Of a DNA stretch of 16,524 bases, positions 1 through 7,241 are shown piece by piece. The notes beneath the pieces are model-generated. The model was not told where the DNA came from. It ran no database searches and worked only from the letters and a program-made list of their open reading frames with translations. Source of the stretch: CAZNPH01 sp964574985 (GTDB lineage: Bacteria; Bacteroidota; Bacteroidia; Bacteroidales; SM23-62); contig CAZNPH010000034.1 of assembly GCA_964574985.1 (NCBI GenBank), forward strand, positions 1 to 16,524, given 5' to 3'. Each line of letters begins with the position of its first letter. Position 1 is the stretch's first letter. A program made the translations under genes and the position numbers.

Positions 1-98
1 TCTCCGTTGTAACTAATTATAAATCAACAAACAAAGGGATTTTGGAAAAATAGAAAACAATCCTGAATGTTTTGGAAACCGGCCAGGCTTTTCCGTTA

Positions 99-158
99 CC
101 GGCATTGATAAAAACGGAGCTTCAAAACTTGGCAGGCGCCTTATTTAATCAATGCCGG
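99..158. repeat. Inverted repeat, 11-bp arms, beyond the end of the T9SS gene
   Basis: The arm at 99-109 (CCGGCATTGAT) is perfectly complementary to 148-158 (ATCAATGCCGG), with 38 nt between. It lies just past the terminator at 168-201. No gene is visible in 1-167. The element could be a second structure in the 3' region of the minus-strand gene or a remnant repeat; the sequence does not decide. Confidence 0.5.
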
Positions 159-167
159 GCGAACAAT

Positions 168-201
168 AAAAAGGACTGCCCCGTTTGAGACAGCCCTTTT
201 T
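168..201 (-). terminator. Rho-independent terminator of the T9SS beta-helix gene
   Basis: On the minus strand, 20 nt after the stop codon at 222-224, an arm AAAAAGGGCTG (201-191) pairs with CAGTCCTTTTT (178-168) around a 12-nt loop, with one G-T wobble. The second arm ends in the T-run. The A-run/T-run symmetry means it could also act on plus-strand transcription. Confidence 0.85.
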
Positions 202-221
202 ATTTGGTTTGTTCCCGGTAT

Positions 222-2124
222 TTAACGTACGATCATCTTCAGCATATGTTGTTTGCTGCCTGCAGAAATCTTCCCGATGTACAATCCTTTCTGGAGTCCG
301 TTTGCGTCGAACTTCAGGGTATGTACACCCTGAACCATCCTGCCCTTATACAGGGTTCTGACCAGTTTTCCGGTCATGTCGAACACTTCTGCCCGCACAT
401 CACAGGTTTCGCTGATGCTGAGTTCAATGTTCGTGGTCCCGGTAAACGGATTTGGATAGTTGCGTACCATGTTGTAAGCCTGGTGATCATCGATTTTGCC
501 CACACCGGTCGAATACCAGTAAGAAGCCGTCAGCACGGGAGATGCCGCCTCCGGCAGGAAGTTCCTGTNNNNNNNNNNNNNNNNNNNNNNNNNNNNNNNN
601 NNNNNNNNNNNNNNNNNNNNNNNNNNNNNNNNNNNNNNNNNNNNNNNNNNNNNNNNNNNNNNNNNNNNCCCACTCGGCCCATCCTGCCGTCCAGTCATTG
701 GTGGCATCGAAGGCACCGATGTAATCAACATGGTCAAAGAAAGGATTGTCAATGGAAGGTCCTTCCACCACAACCGGCTCAATGTACCAGTAAGAAGCCG
801 TCAGCACGGGAGATGCCGCCTCCGGCAGGAAGTTCCTGTTGCTGTAGTTGAACGGATCGGTGATCTTTACATCCGCATTGTCTTCAATGGTATCGTTGCT
901 CCTGGTAGCATCCATGAACCAGTCACGTACAGCATCCACTCCGTCCGTTACACCGGTCTTGAAGAAGTCACCCCGTACACCGGCGATCCAGGTGTGCTGA
1001 ACAGTCAGTGAATCATGCCGGGCCGCTTCAAATCCGCGCTCGGACTCCAGACGAAGTCCGTTCCCGAACCCGAGGAATATCGAGTTGTATACCTGAAGCC
1101 TGGAGTTCCTCCTGATCCGCATGGACGATCCGGCGGCATGCTTGTCCAGCAAGGTGGCCGGATCCGTTGCGCTGGCAGCAGGACCGAAAGCACTGATGTT
1201 GCTGAATATGGCACTGGTATACGGCTGGTTGTCGCTGCCGTCCCCGTCGTTGTCCGATTCGAAACCATTGGCCGTATCGGTATCCACGATGTCCTTGTCC
1301 CTGGCGATCACACCGTACTGTACCATGCCGCTGAAGCCATGGTCGGTGTCGAAGTTGTCGTCCTCGGTGGCCAGACAAATCAGGTGCCTGGCATTGACCG
1401 TCCCGCCGAACCATTCGTAGGCATCGTCACCCGAGTAGGATACCTGGATATAGTCGATCTCCGTGGAGTCCCCTACAGAACACAAGGTGAGTCCGTTTAC
1501 CTCCTTGCCCGTGGCCACTTCGTAGCCCGGGAACTCGATGCGGACATACTTCAGCTTGCCGGAGTTGTCATGGGGATCGCTGCCGCCATAGGTGGATTCG
1601 ATTCCGCCTTCGGCAATGCCTTCCCCTCCGGGGATGTTGTTGGGCGCCTCACCACAGATCACCAGTCCGCCCCAGTCGCTGTTTGACCGCAGGCCTTCAC
1701 CCTGCATGGAAGTAAATACAATGGGATCACTGGCCGTACCCACGGCCATGATCTTGCCGCCTTTCTCAATGACCAGGGCACTCTTGCTGGTCCCCCTGAT
1801 AACGGTCCCTTCTTCGATGGTCAGGGTCGCACCATTGTCAACATATACCCAGCCGTCGAGCTTAATATTGCCTGACCAGGTCTCGTCGGATGAAATGTGT
1901 GTCCCCGTGGCCCTGGAAAACTCACCGTTTCCTTTGGTGGCGGTGGTCGCGGGATAAGTCGCGTTCACCGGATCCCACTCGGCCCATCCTGCCGTCCAGT
2001 CATTGGTGGCATCGAAGGCACCGATGTAGTCTACCCGGTCAAAAAATGAATTGTCTATTGAATGCTGGGCAGCCAAAGGCAAGCCTATCAACAGAACAGT
2101 AAAAAAGAATAGAAGTTTTTTCAT
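222..2124 (-). CDS. Secreted modular beta-helix-like protein with T9SS type A sorting domain, interrupted by an assembly gap
   Basis: Secreted or surface protein of unknown ligand. The N-terminus is a signal peptide (MKKLLFFFTVLLIGLPLAAQ, cleavage probably after Q20). Residues 21-455 form a module resembling Bacteroidota right-handed parallel beta-helix proteins: short strand/turn repeats (from about residue 100: LTIEEGTVIRGT, ALVIEKGGKIMAVG, DPIVFTS), a GDDAYEWFGG motif and an aspartate-rich DNDGDGSD stretch that may bind calcium. A second module starts at about residue 456 (PSIDNPFFDHVDYIG, compare HSIDNSFFDRVDYIG at 22-36) and runs into 100 Ns at 569-668. Beyond the gap the protein resumes in another frame as the end of the same module (RNFLPEAASPVLTASYWY), then a T9SS sorting domain (NYPNPFTGTTNIEL, then VFDMTGKLVRTL, GLYIGKI, stop at 222-224). 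The frame break is an artefact of the arbitrary gap length: 1134 bp in its place restores one frame and gives 978 residues. It lies 123 bp downstream of a TonB-dependent receptor on the same strand, so the two are probably functionally linked. Similar proteins have sometimes been annotated as multidrug transporters, which the sequence does not support. Confidence 0.85.
514..723 (-). repeat. Unresolved second copy of the 435-residue module (ends only)
   Basis: Positions 514-568 are identical over 55 bp to 785-839, and 669-723 are identical over 55 bp to 1974-2028. Identity stops exactly at 513/784 and 724/2029. These are the two outer ends of one module copy whose middle is replaced by Ns. The copy should be 1244 bp like the resolved one. 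Confidence 0.9.
569..668. other. Scaffold gap of 100 N; true missing length predicted as 1134 bp (or more by multiples of 1305)
   Basis: A run of exactly 100 N, a conventional unknown-length gap. The left flank corresponds to module position 839 and the right flank to position 1974 of the resolved copy, so positions 840-1973 (1134 bp) are missing if there are two modules. Each extra module would add 1305 bp. Both choices restore the frame. Confidence 0.9.
785..2028 (-). repeat. Resolved copy of the module repeat
   Basis: This 1244-bp segment is the copy whose ends recur around the gap. It covers roughly residues 33-447 of the protein. The period between equivalent positions is 1305 bp (669 versus 1974), which is 435 codons. 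Outside the identical core, weaker similarity continues on the N-terminal side (724-756 against 2029-2061, about three quarters identical by eye). Confidence 0.85.
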
Positions 2125-2176
2125 AACACTATGATGATTTTAGGTTATAATTCGGGATCAAATTTACAGATCAGGG

Positions 2177-2186
2177 ACAGGCCTGT
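2177..2186. promoter_or_regulatory. 10-bp palindrome in the leader of the T9SS beta-helix gene
   Basis: ACAGGCCTGT is a perfect palindrome in the 123-bp spacer between the TonB receptor stop (2248) and the beta-helix start (2124). A wider, imperfect symmetry (TCAGG at 2171, CCTGA at 2192) encloses it. No T-run follows on the minus strand, so it is not a terminator. A -7-like TAAATTTG lies nearby on the minus strand (2166-2159) without a clear -33 box. Role unknown; an operator or a processing hairpin is possible. Confidence 0.3.
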
Positions 2187-2247
2187 GATTTCCTGAAATT
2201 TATTTTATCATTAAGTTAACCGGTAGTTGGTGTTAAATTAATTTTAA

Positions 2248-5121
2248 TCAATCCAGTTTGACGGAGAGTCCGAAAGAAATCCTGCGGTTGGGTGTGTATC
2301 GGTATGTTTCTGCTTCCACGTTTTCATTGTCGCCATAATATTGTACCAGTCTGACCGGTTCATTGAGAATGTCCTTGAAACCGAAACGCAACTCATATCT
2401 TTTTCCAAAAACCTTGCTGAGGGTAAGATCAAGGGAGTTTCTCGGCAATTCCCATGTATGGGGATTTTCAGGAGTGCCGGCATATGCGATCCGTTCGCCG
2501 ATGATGTTGTAGCCGAGATTGAACATCAATCCTTTTTCCCTGTTGTTGTAGAACAATCCCAGGTTGACAATGTAAGGGGACTGTCCCTGCATGATGCGTT
2601 CCTTTTCTCTGGCAAAACCTTTTTCCGTATTGATCCGGCTTCTGATGATGGAGGTATTGAATACAATGGTCAGATTCTTGAGGAAATCCAAAAATGAAAC
2701 TCCTTCCAGTTCCACCAGGGTTTTTCTGATGTCCAGCTCCATACCCCTGGAAGTTGCTTCCTCCGTATTGAAGGGCCGGTAGTCATAACCGGTACCGGAG
2801 GGGATCAGGAACAACTCGATCGGATCTTTAAAGGATTTGTAGAAAAAGGCCAGCGAAACCATTTCCCCGTAATTGGGATACCACTCATAGCGCATATCAT
2901 AATTGTCTACATAGGCATTTCTCAGAGCCGAATTCCCGTGAACGATCAGGTTCAGATCAAAATCCTCAAAGTCGGTAATGGACATTTCCCTGAATTCGGG
3001 GCGGTTGACCGTTTTGCCGTAGGAAAACCTGATCAGGTGCTTTTCATTGATGTTGTATGTAATGTTGACCGAAGGAAATACCGACAGGGTGTCCCGGGTA
3101 ATATCCAGGGTATCGTTTCCCGGAATCGGCTTATAGAAATCGGTCAGCAAACGGTCATAATCCTCGAACCGTGCACCTCCGTACAAGGTCAGTTTTTTGA
3201 GCACGGGAATCTTCATGGCGGCATATCCTGCCAGCAAACGGTTGTCTGCCGTGTAACTGTCCTTGATCTTGGATCCGTCCGCGTATGCAAGTCCGGCTTG
3301 CCGTACATTGTCGTAATCAAAATAAAAATTCTCTTTCACCAGAACATCTTCTGCAGGCTGGAAAAAATCAAAGGGTGTTAAACGCCTCGGCGTGATCGCA
3401 CCAAGGAGTCTCAGATCGAAATCCCTGTATTTATATTCATAGAACATTCCTGCCTTGGCCGTCCACGGCCCCCCGTTTGCAAATGGTGAAAAATTGTGTT
3501 CGATATCGATCCTGGAATTCATGATCCGCTCAAACAAATTGATGTACAGGCGACCCCCGTTTTTCACATTGGTCGGATGATTCTGCAGTTCCAGATAATA
3601 TTCTTCAGTTGTTTGATCCTTTACAAAATAAAGCCGTCTGTCATCCGGACGGTTGTTCCGGGTGAAGGAATATCCCAGCAACCAGTTCACTTTGGTCCTG
3701 TCTTTATTCAGGGTATGATGCCCGGCCAGCTGACCGGAATAAATCAGCCGGTTGATGAACTTCAGGTTGCTGGCTTTGATGGTTTCCACATCGTAGTAAT
3801 CGTCTCCCGTACGAAGCGCAGTTGAAGATTCGCCAATGTTGTTCAGGAAATTGTTGAATATAATCTTCTGATTCTTGCCGTAAATAAAATTCCAGTTGTG
3901 GATCAGTCCCACATTGACATTCCGGGCCGATTGCCTGTCAAGAAAGTCAAAATCCATCAGCATGGTATCCCTGGCAGCATCATAGAGGTGATATTCCTTT
4001 CTGGCCACTTCGGTGTATTTGTTCCTGTGCTTGTATCCGACAGATGAAATGTTGCCGACGGACACCTTTCCGAGCAGAAATCTTCTTTGCAGGGTAACCG
4101 ATGCGTTCTGGTCCAGGAAAGGGGTCATGGCTTCCGGCTGCCAGATGGTATTGAAGGACCTGGAAATTTCCGTTATTTCTTTCGTTTTGGTATAATATTC
4201 CTCCAGGTCCGGCCATACATAAAGCTCATTCATTTCATTGGTGGAAGGGAGTGCATCAGGCATGCTCCGTGTCCCGTCGTCCAGTCCGAGCCAGTCCAGC
4301 TTGCCCCCTTCATACCTATGGTAATCGCTGTTGAAACTGGCATTTTCGCTGTACTGCATTCCGCAGGATACCTTGAGGTTATTCTGATCGGCGTTGCTTT
4401 TGGTTTGTACATCAATGGCAGCACCGGCGAAATCGGCGGGCAGTTCGGGGGCCGGACTCTTATAGATCATAATGTTGCCGATCATCCCGCTGGGTATGGC
4501 ATTGAAGGAAAAAGCCCTTTTGTCGGCCTCAAAACTGGGAGCCGTTGCTCCGTTCAGCAAAACGGAATTGTACCGTTCGATCAGACCCCTGACAATGACA
4601 AACCTGCCGTCGGTAATGGTCACGCCGGGTACCCGCCTGATGACTTCCGCCGCATCCGAATCCTGCGTTTTCGAGATCTGCCGGGAACTGATGCCACTAA
4701 CGATAAGGTCACTGGCTTTCACGGATGAGATCACGGACATTTCCGTATCCGTCCTGCGGCGACGGACGATGGCCACTTCCTGAACATCAATGGTGGCAGG
4801 CTGCAGTTTAATATTCAGTTCCGTCTCCCGGTCCTTTTTGATCTCAACGGTCTGTAACTGTTTATCATAGGATACATATGAGATCATAATATTGTAATTG
4901 CCCGGTTCTATACTGGACAGGGCGAAGTTCCCGTCAAGATCGGTGATGGTCCCCCGGGTGGTCCCCTGGATCAGAACACTTGCCCCGATCAGTGTTTCCC
5001 CGGTTTCAGCATCTTTTATGGTCCCTTTCAGGATCCCTGTCTGCGCGGAAACCTGAAACGAACTGAACATAAACAATGAGAAAAACAACGATGCGAATTC
5101 CAACAGCCATTTCTTTCTCAT
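2248..5121 (-). CDS. TonB-dependent outer-membrane receptor
   Basis: Energy-coupled importer of the outer membrane; substrate not identifiable. Of 957 residues, 1-26 are a signal peptide ending VSAQ. Residues 28-115 form the carboxypeptidase-regulatory-like (CarboxypepD_reg) domain typical of Bacteroidota receptors (ILKGTIKDAETGETLIGASV, then GTITDLDGNFAL). A plug domain follows at about 145-245 (DAAEVIRRVPGVTI, then FVIVRGLIERYNSVLLNG and IYKSPAPELPADFAGAAIDV). The rest is a beta-barrel with alternating aromatic strands ending RRISFGLSVKLD. The length is normal and the frame intact. The basic DVQEVAIVRRRR segment before the plug may sit near the TonB box. The downstream gene on the same strand is the T9SS beta-helix protein, so the pair may act as receptor plus surface partner. 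No SusD-like lipoprotein is present, so this is not a standard SusC/SusD glycan locus. Confidence 0.93.
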   Translation of the reverse strand: MRKKWLLEFASLFFSLFMFSSFQVSAQTGILKGTIKDAETGETLIGASVLIQGTTRGTITDLDGNFALSSIEPGNYNIMISYVSYDKQLQTVEIKKDRETELNIKLQPATIDVQEVAIVRRRRTDTEMSVISSVKASDLIVSGISSRQISKTQDSDAAEVIRRVPGVTITDGRFVIVRGLIERYNSVLLNGATAPSFEADKRAFSFNAIPSGMIGNIMIYKSPAPELPADFAGAAIDVQTKSNADQNNLKVSCGMQYSENASFNSDYHRYEGGKLDWLGLDDGTRSMPDALPSTNEMNELYVWPDLEEYYTKTKEITEISRSFNTIWQPEAMTPFLDQNASVTLQRRFLLGKVSVGNISSVGYKHRNKYTEVARKEYHLYDAARDTMLMDFDFLDRQSARNVNVGLIHNWNFIYGKNQKIIFNNFLNNIGESSTALRTGDDYYDVETIKASNLKFINRLIYSGQLAGHHTLNKDRTKVNWLLGYSFTRNNRPDDRRLYFVKDQTTEEYYLELQNHPTNVKNGGRLYINLFERIMNSRIDIEHNFSPFANGGPWTAKAGMFYEYKYRDFDLRLLGAITPRRLTPFDFFQPAEDVLVKENFYFDYDNVRQAGLAYADGSKIKDSYTADNRLLAGYAAMKIPVLKKLTLYGGARFEDYDRLLTDFYKPIPGNDTLDITRDTLSVFPSVNITYNINEKHLIRFSYGKTVNRPEFREMSITDFEDFDLNLIVHGNSALRNAYVDNYDMRYEWYPNYGEMVSLAFFYKSFKDPIELFLIPSGTGYDYRPFNTEEATSRGMELDIRKTLVELEGVSFLDFLKNLTIVFNTSIIRSRINTEKGFAREKERIMQGQSPYIVNLGLFYNNREKGLMFNLGYNIIGERIAYAGTPENPHTWELPRNSLDLTLSKVFGKRYELRFGFKDILNEPVRLVQYYGDNENVEAETYRYTPNRRISFGLSVKLD

Positions 5122-5243
5122 AGAGAATTATAACCATTTACAATTCAAGGACAAACCCGTGACAAATTTAGGTATGAAGGAATGACAATTGACCTGTGTG
5201 GATATTATTTTAATCTTACTTTTGGTACCGTGAATATTTCCTT

Positions 5244-5270
5244 ATTGTTAAGGAATTAATTCATTGTTAA
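5244..5270 (-). promoter_or_regulatory. 8-bp direct repeat in the TonB receptor upstream region
   Basis: The 213-bp spacer 5122-5334 has no gene. On the minus strand TTAACAAT occurs twice (5270-5263 and 5251-5244), 19 bp apart, with a related TTAATT between. A -7-like TAAATTTG lies at 5170-5163 about 42 nt before the start, but no convincing -33 box is seen at the usual distance. GGTTAAC, overlapping one copy, recurs upstream of the beta-helix gene at 2221-2215. A shared regulator is conceivable but unproven in this AT-rich context. Confidence 0.25.
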
Positions 5271-5334
5271 CCAGATTTCAGGGACCTGCAATCCTTTAAT
5301 AATCAAATTATCCGGAATATGATCCTGATTCTGT

Positions 5335-6522
5335 TCAGAGCCGCTCCGCCACCAGTCCGGAGGCCTCTCTTAACGTAAGTGCGGAATTTACCTTGAGTAC
5401 CGATCGGTCGATGATCTTTTTTCCCTCTTCCGCGTTGGTCCCCTGCAGGCGGACAATCACAGGAGTCCTGATCCCGCCCACAGCCCGGTAAGCATCCACC
5501 ACTCCCCGTGCCACCCGGTCACAACGCACAATGCCTCCGAAAATATTGATCAATATGATTTTCACATTGGGATCCTTCAGAATGATCCTGAAACCGGCTT
5601 CCACGGCTTTGGCATTGGCTGTACCCCCAACATCCAGGAAATTGGCCGGGTTGCCCCCCGACAGCATGATCATATCCATAGTCGCCATGGCGAGTCCGGC
5701 CCCATTCACCATACACCCCACATTCCCGTCGAGCTTAATGAAATTGAGTCCGTGCCTGCCCGCTTCCACCTCAGAAGGTTCTTCCTCCGAAACATCGCGC
5801 AATTCTTTATAATCCGGGTGCCGGAAAAGTGCATTGTCATCCAGGATCATCTTGGTATCGGCAGCCAGAATCATGTTGTCGGATGTTTTGAACAACGGGT
5901 TGATCTCAATCAGCGAGGCATCCGATCCCATGTATGCATTATACAAATTCATGACAAAACCGGTCATTCTCCTGAAAGCATCGCCTTTTAAACCGAGTCT
6001 GAAAGCAATGCGCCTGGCCTGAAACGGCAGGAGTCCGCTCCCCGGATCAACCACTTCCCTGAAAATCAACTCCGGATTTTGTTTTGCAACCGCCTCGATC
6101 TCCACGCCACCTTCCGTTGAATATATGATGACATTGCGGGCAAGTGAACGGTCAGGCAATATCGAAATATAGAATTCACTGGTTTCGTTCTCCCCGGGAT
6201 AATAAATGCTCTGCTCCACCAGTACTTTTCCTACTTTTTTGCCTCCGGGTCCGGTTTGGGGAGTTACCAGCTTCATGCCGATGATCTCCCGTGCATGTTT
6301 CCCGGCCTCTCCCGGGGAACCGGCAATGCGTATCCCCCCTCCTTTCCCTCTTCCTCCTGCATGGATCTGGGCCTTAACCGCCCATTCGGTGCAACCGGTA
6401 GTTTCCCTGACCTCTTCTGCAATTTTTTTCGCTTCCCGGGGTGTGTTTGCTACTTCTCCCGATGGTACTGCAACACCATAATCCCTGAGCAGGGATTTTG
6501 CCTGATATTCATGTATGTTCAC
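5335..6522 (-). CDS. sucC: Succinate-CoA ligase (ADP-forming) beta subunit
   Basis: The beta subunit works with SucD to interconvert succinyl-CoA and succinate with nucleotide phosphorylation in the TCA cycle, in the cytoplasm. The 395 residues are typical for the family. The start is GTG at 6522, giving the canonical MNIHEYQAKSLL. The ATP-grasp part contains VKAQIHAGGRGKGGGIR at about 49-65 and EINPLFKT at about 206-213. The C-terminal CoA-ligase part has NGAGLAMATMD, GGNPANFLDVGG and NIFGGIVRCDRVA, then LQGTNAEEGKKI. No sucD lies next to it: downstream is the receptor promoter region and upstream a divergent methyltransferase gene. It therefore appears monocistronic here, with SucD presumably encoded elsewhere. 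Confidence 0.96.
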   Translation of the reverse strand: MNIHEYQAKSLLRDYGVAVPSGEVANTPREAKKIAEEVRETTGCTEWAVKAQIHAGGRGKGGGIRIAGSPGEAGKHAREIIGMKLVTPQTGPGGKKVGKVLVEQSIYYPGENETSEFYISILPDRSLARNVIIYSTEGGVEIEAVAKQNPELIFREVVDPGSGLLPFQARRIAFRLGLKGDAFRRMTGFVMNLYNAYMGSDASLIEINPLFKTSDNMILAADTKMILDDNALFRHPDYKELRDVSEEEPSEVEAGRHGLNFIKLDGNVGCMVNGAGLAMATMDMIMLSGGNPANFLDVGGTANAKAVEAGFRIILKDPNVKIILINIFGGIVRCDRVARGVVDAYRAVGGIRTPVIVRLQGTNAEEGKKIIDRSVLKVNSALTLREASGLVAERL

Positions 6523-6531
6523 GAGTTTAAA

Positions 6532-6563
6532 TTTGTTGCCGGATGACAGCGAAATTATTTATT
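6532..6563 (+). promoter_or_regulatory. Possible promoter of the RNA methyltransferase gene
   Basis: TTTG at 6532-6535 is followed after 20 nt by TATTTATT at 6556-6563, a partial match to the Bacteroidota TTTG / TAnnTTTG pattern. It lies in the 77-bp divergent spacer between sucC and the methyltransferase and would leave a leader of about 30 nt. The -7 match is imperfect. Confidence 0.3.
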
Positions 6564-6599
6564 TTTTTTTAACTTCCGCAGGTTTGAACCCTGTTTTAC

Positions 6600-7154
6600 A
6601 TGTCACCGGGGAAAAGAATACGCAAGCTTAAAAATGCCGAACTGGGCAGAATCGGACCCGAGGAATACCGGAAGGCCCCGAAAAGCCCCATTGTGGTGAT
6701 GCTTGACAATGTGCGCAGCCTCAACAATACAGGTTCGGTATTCCGTACGGCGGATGCATTCCGCATTGAATCCATACTGCTTTGCGGGATCACGGGAACC
6801 CCGCCCCACCGTGAGATACAGAAAACCGCCCTGGGATCTACCGATTCCGTGCCCTGGCTGTATTTTAAACATACCGAAGATGCCGTACATAAAATGCAGG
6901 ATGAAGATTACCGGGTGGTCTCCATAGAACAGACAGTGGAAAGCATACCCCTGCACCGTTTTTCTGCTGACAGGGACTCAAAATATGCACTGGTTTTTGG
7001 CCATGAGATCCGCGGGGTTGATCAGAAGATCGTAGACATGAGTGATCTTTGCATAGATATTCCCCAATTTGGCATCAAACACTCCTTCAATATTTCGGTG
7101 AGTGCCGGCATCGTCCTCTGGGAATTTCACCGCCAACTGAAAAACTTCAGATAA
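6600..7154 (+). CDS. SpoU/TrmH-family RNA 2'-O-methyltransferase
   Basis: S-adenosylmethionine-dependent ribose methyltransferase of the trefoil-knot (SPOUT) superfamily, acting on tRNA or rRNA; the target nucleoside cannot be read from the sequence. All three family motifs are present in 184 residues: motif 1 NVRSLNNTGSVFRTADAF at 37-54, motif 2 ALVFGHEIRGVD at 130-141, and motif 3 IDIPQFGIKHSFNISVSAG at 152-170, where the usual SLNVS is SFNIS. It lacks the N-terminal substrate-binding domain of TrmB/RlmB-type enzymes, so it is a compact form. The start ATG at 6600 leaves a basic N-terminus (MSPGKRIRKLKN). It is divergent from sucC and is closed by a terminator 8 nt after the stop. Confidence 0.92.
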   Translation: MSPGKRIRKLKNAELGRIGPEEYRKAPKSPIVVMLDNVRSLNNTGSVFRTADAFRIESILLCGITGTPPHREIQKTALGSTDSVPWLYFKHTEDAVHKMQDEDYRVVSIEQTVESIPLHRFSADRDSKYALVFGHEIRGVDQKIVDMSDLCIDIPQFGIKHSFNISVSAGIVLWEFHRQLKNFR

Positions 7155-7161
7155 AAAAGTG

Positions 7162-7184
7162 ACGCCCCGAAAGGGCGTTTTTTT
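7162..7184 (+). terminator. Terminator of the RNA methyltransferase gene
   Basis: ACGCCC (7162-7167) pairs with GGGCGT (7173-7178) over a CGAAA loop, followed by a run of seven T. It starts 8 nt after the stop codon. Confidence 0.9.
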
Positions 7185-7190
7185 GTAACC

Positions 7191-7223
7191 AAAAAAAGCC
7201 GCCTCAAAAAGGCGGCTTTTTTT
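7191..7223. terminator. Bidirectional terminator between converging genes
   Basis: AAAAAAAGCCGCCT (7191-7204) is perfectly complementary to AGGCGGCTTTTTTT (7210-7223) with a five-base loop. A-run and T-run flank the stem, so it can stop both the methyltransferase transcript and the minus-strand TPR lipoprotein transcript, whose stop is at 7242. Confidence 0.9.
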
Positions 7224-7241
7224 ATGATGAATGACTATGGT

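Noticed and set aside
487..851. Open frames running through the N-run on both strands
   Set aside because: They exist only because unknown bases were translated as X; the real coding strand is minus and the gap length is arbitrary.
1015..1686. Long open frame on the plus strand opposite the beta-helix gene
   Set aside because: It is antisense to a gene with signal peptide, repeats and sorting domain; the translation shows no domain or signal, and the high-GC third positions of the real gene explain it.
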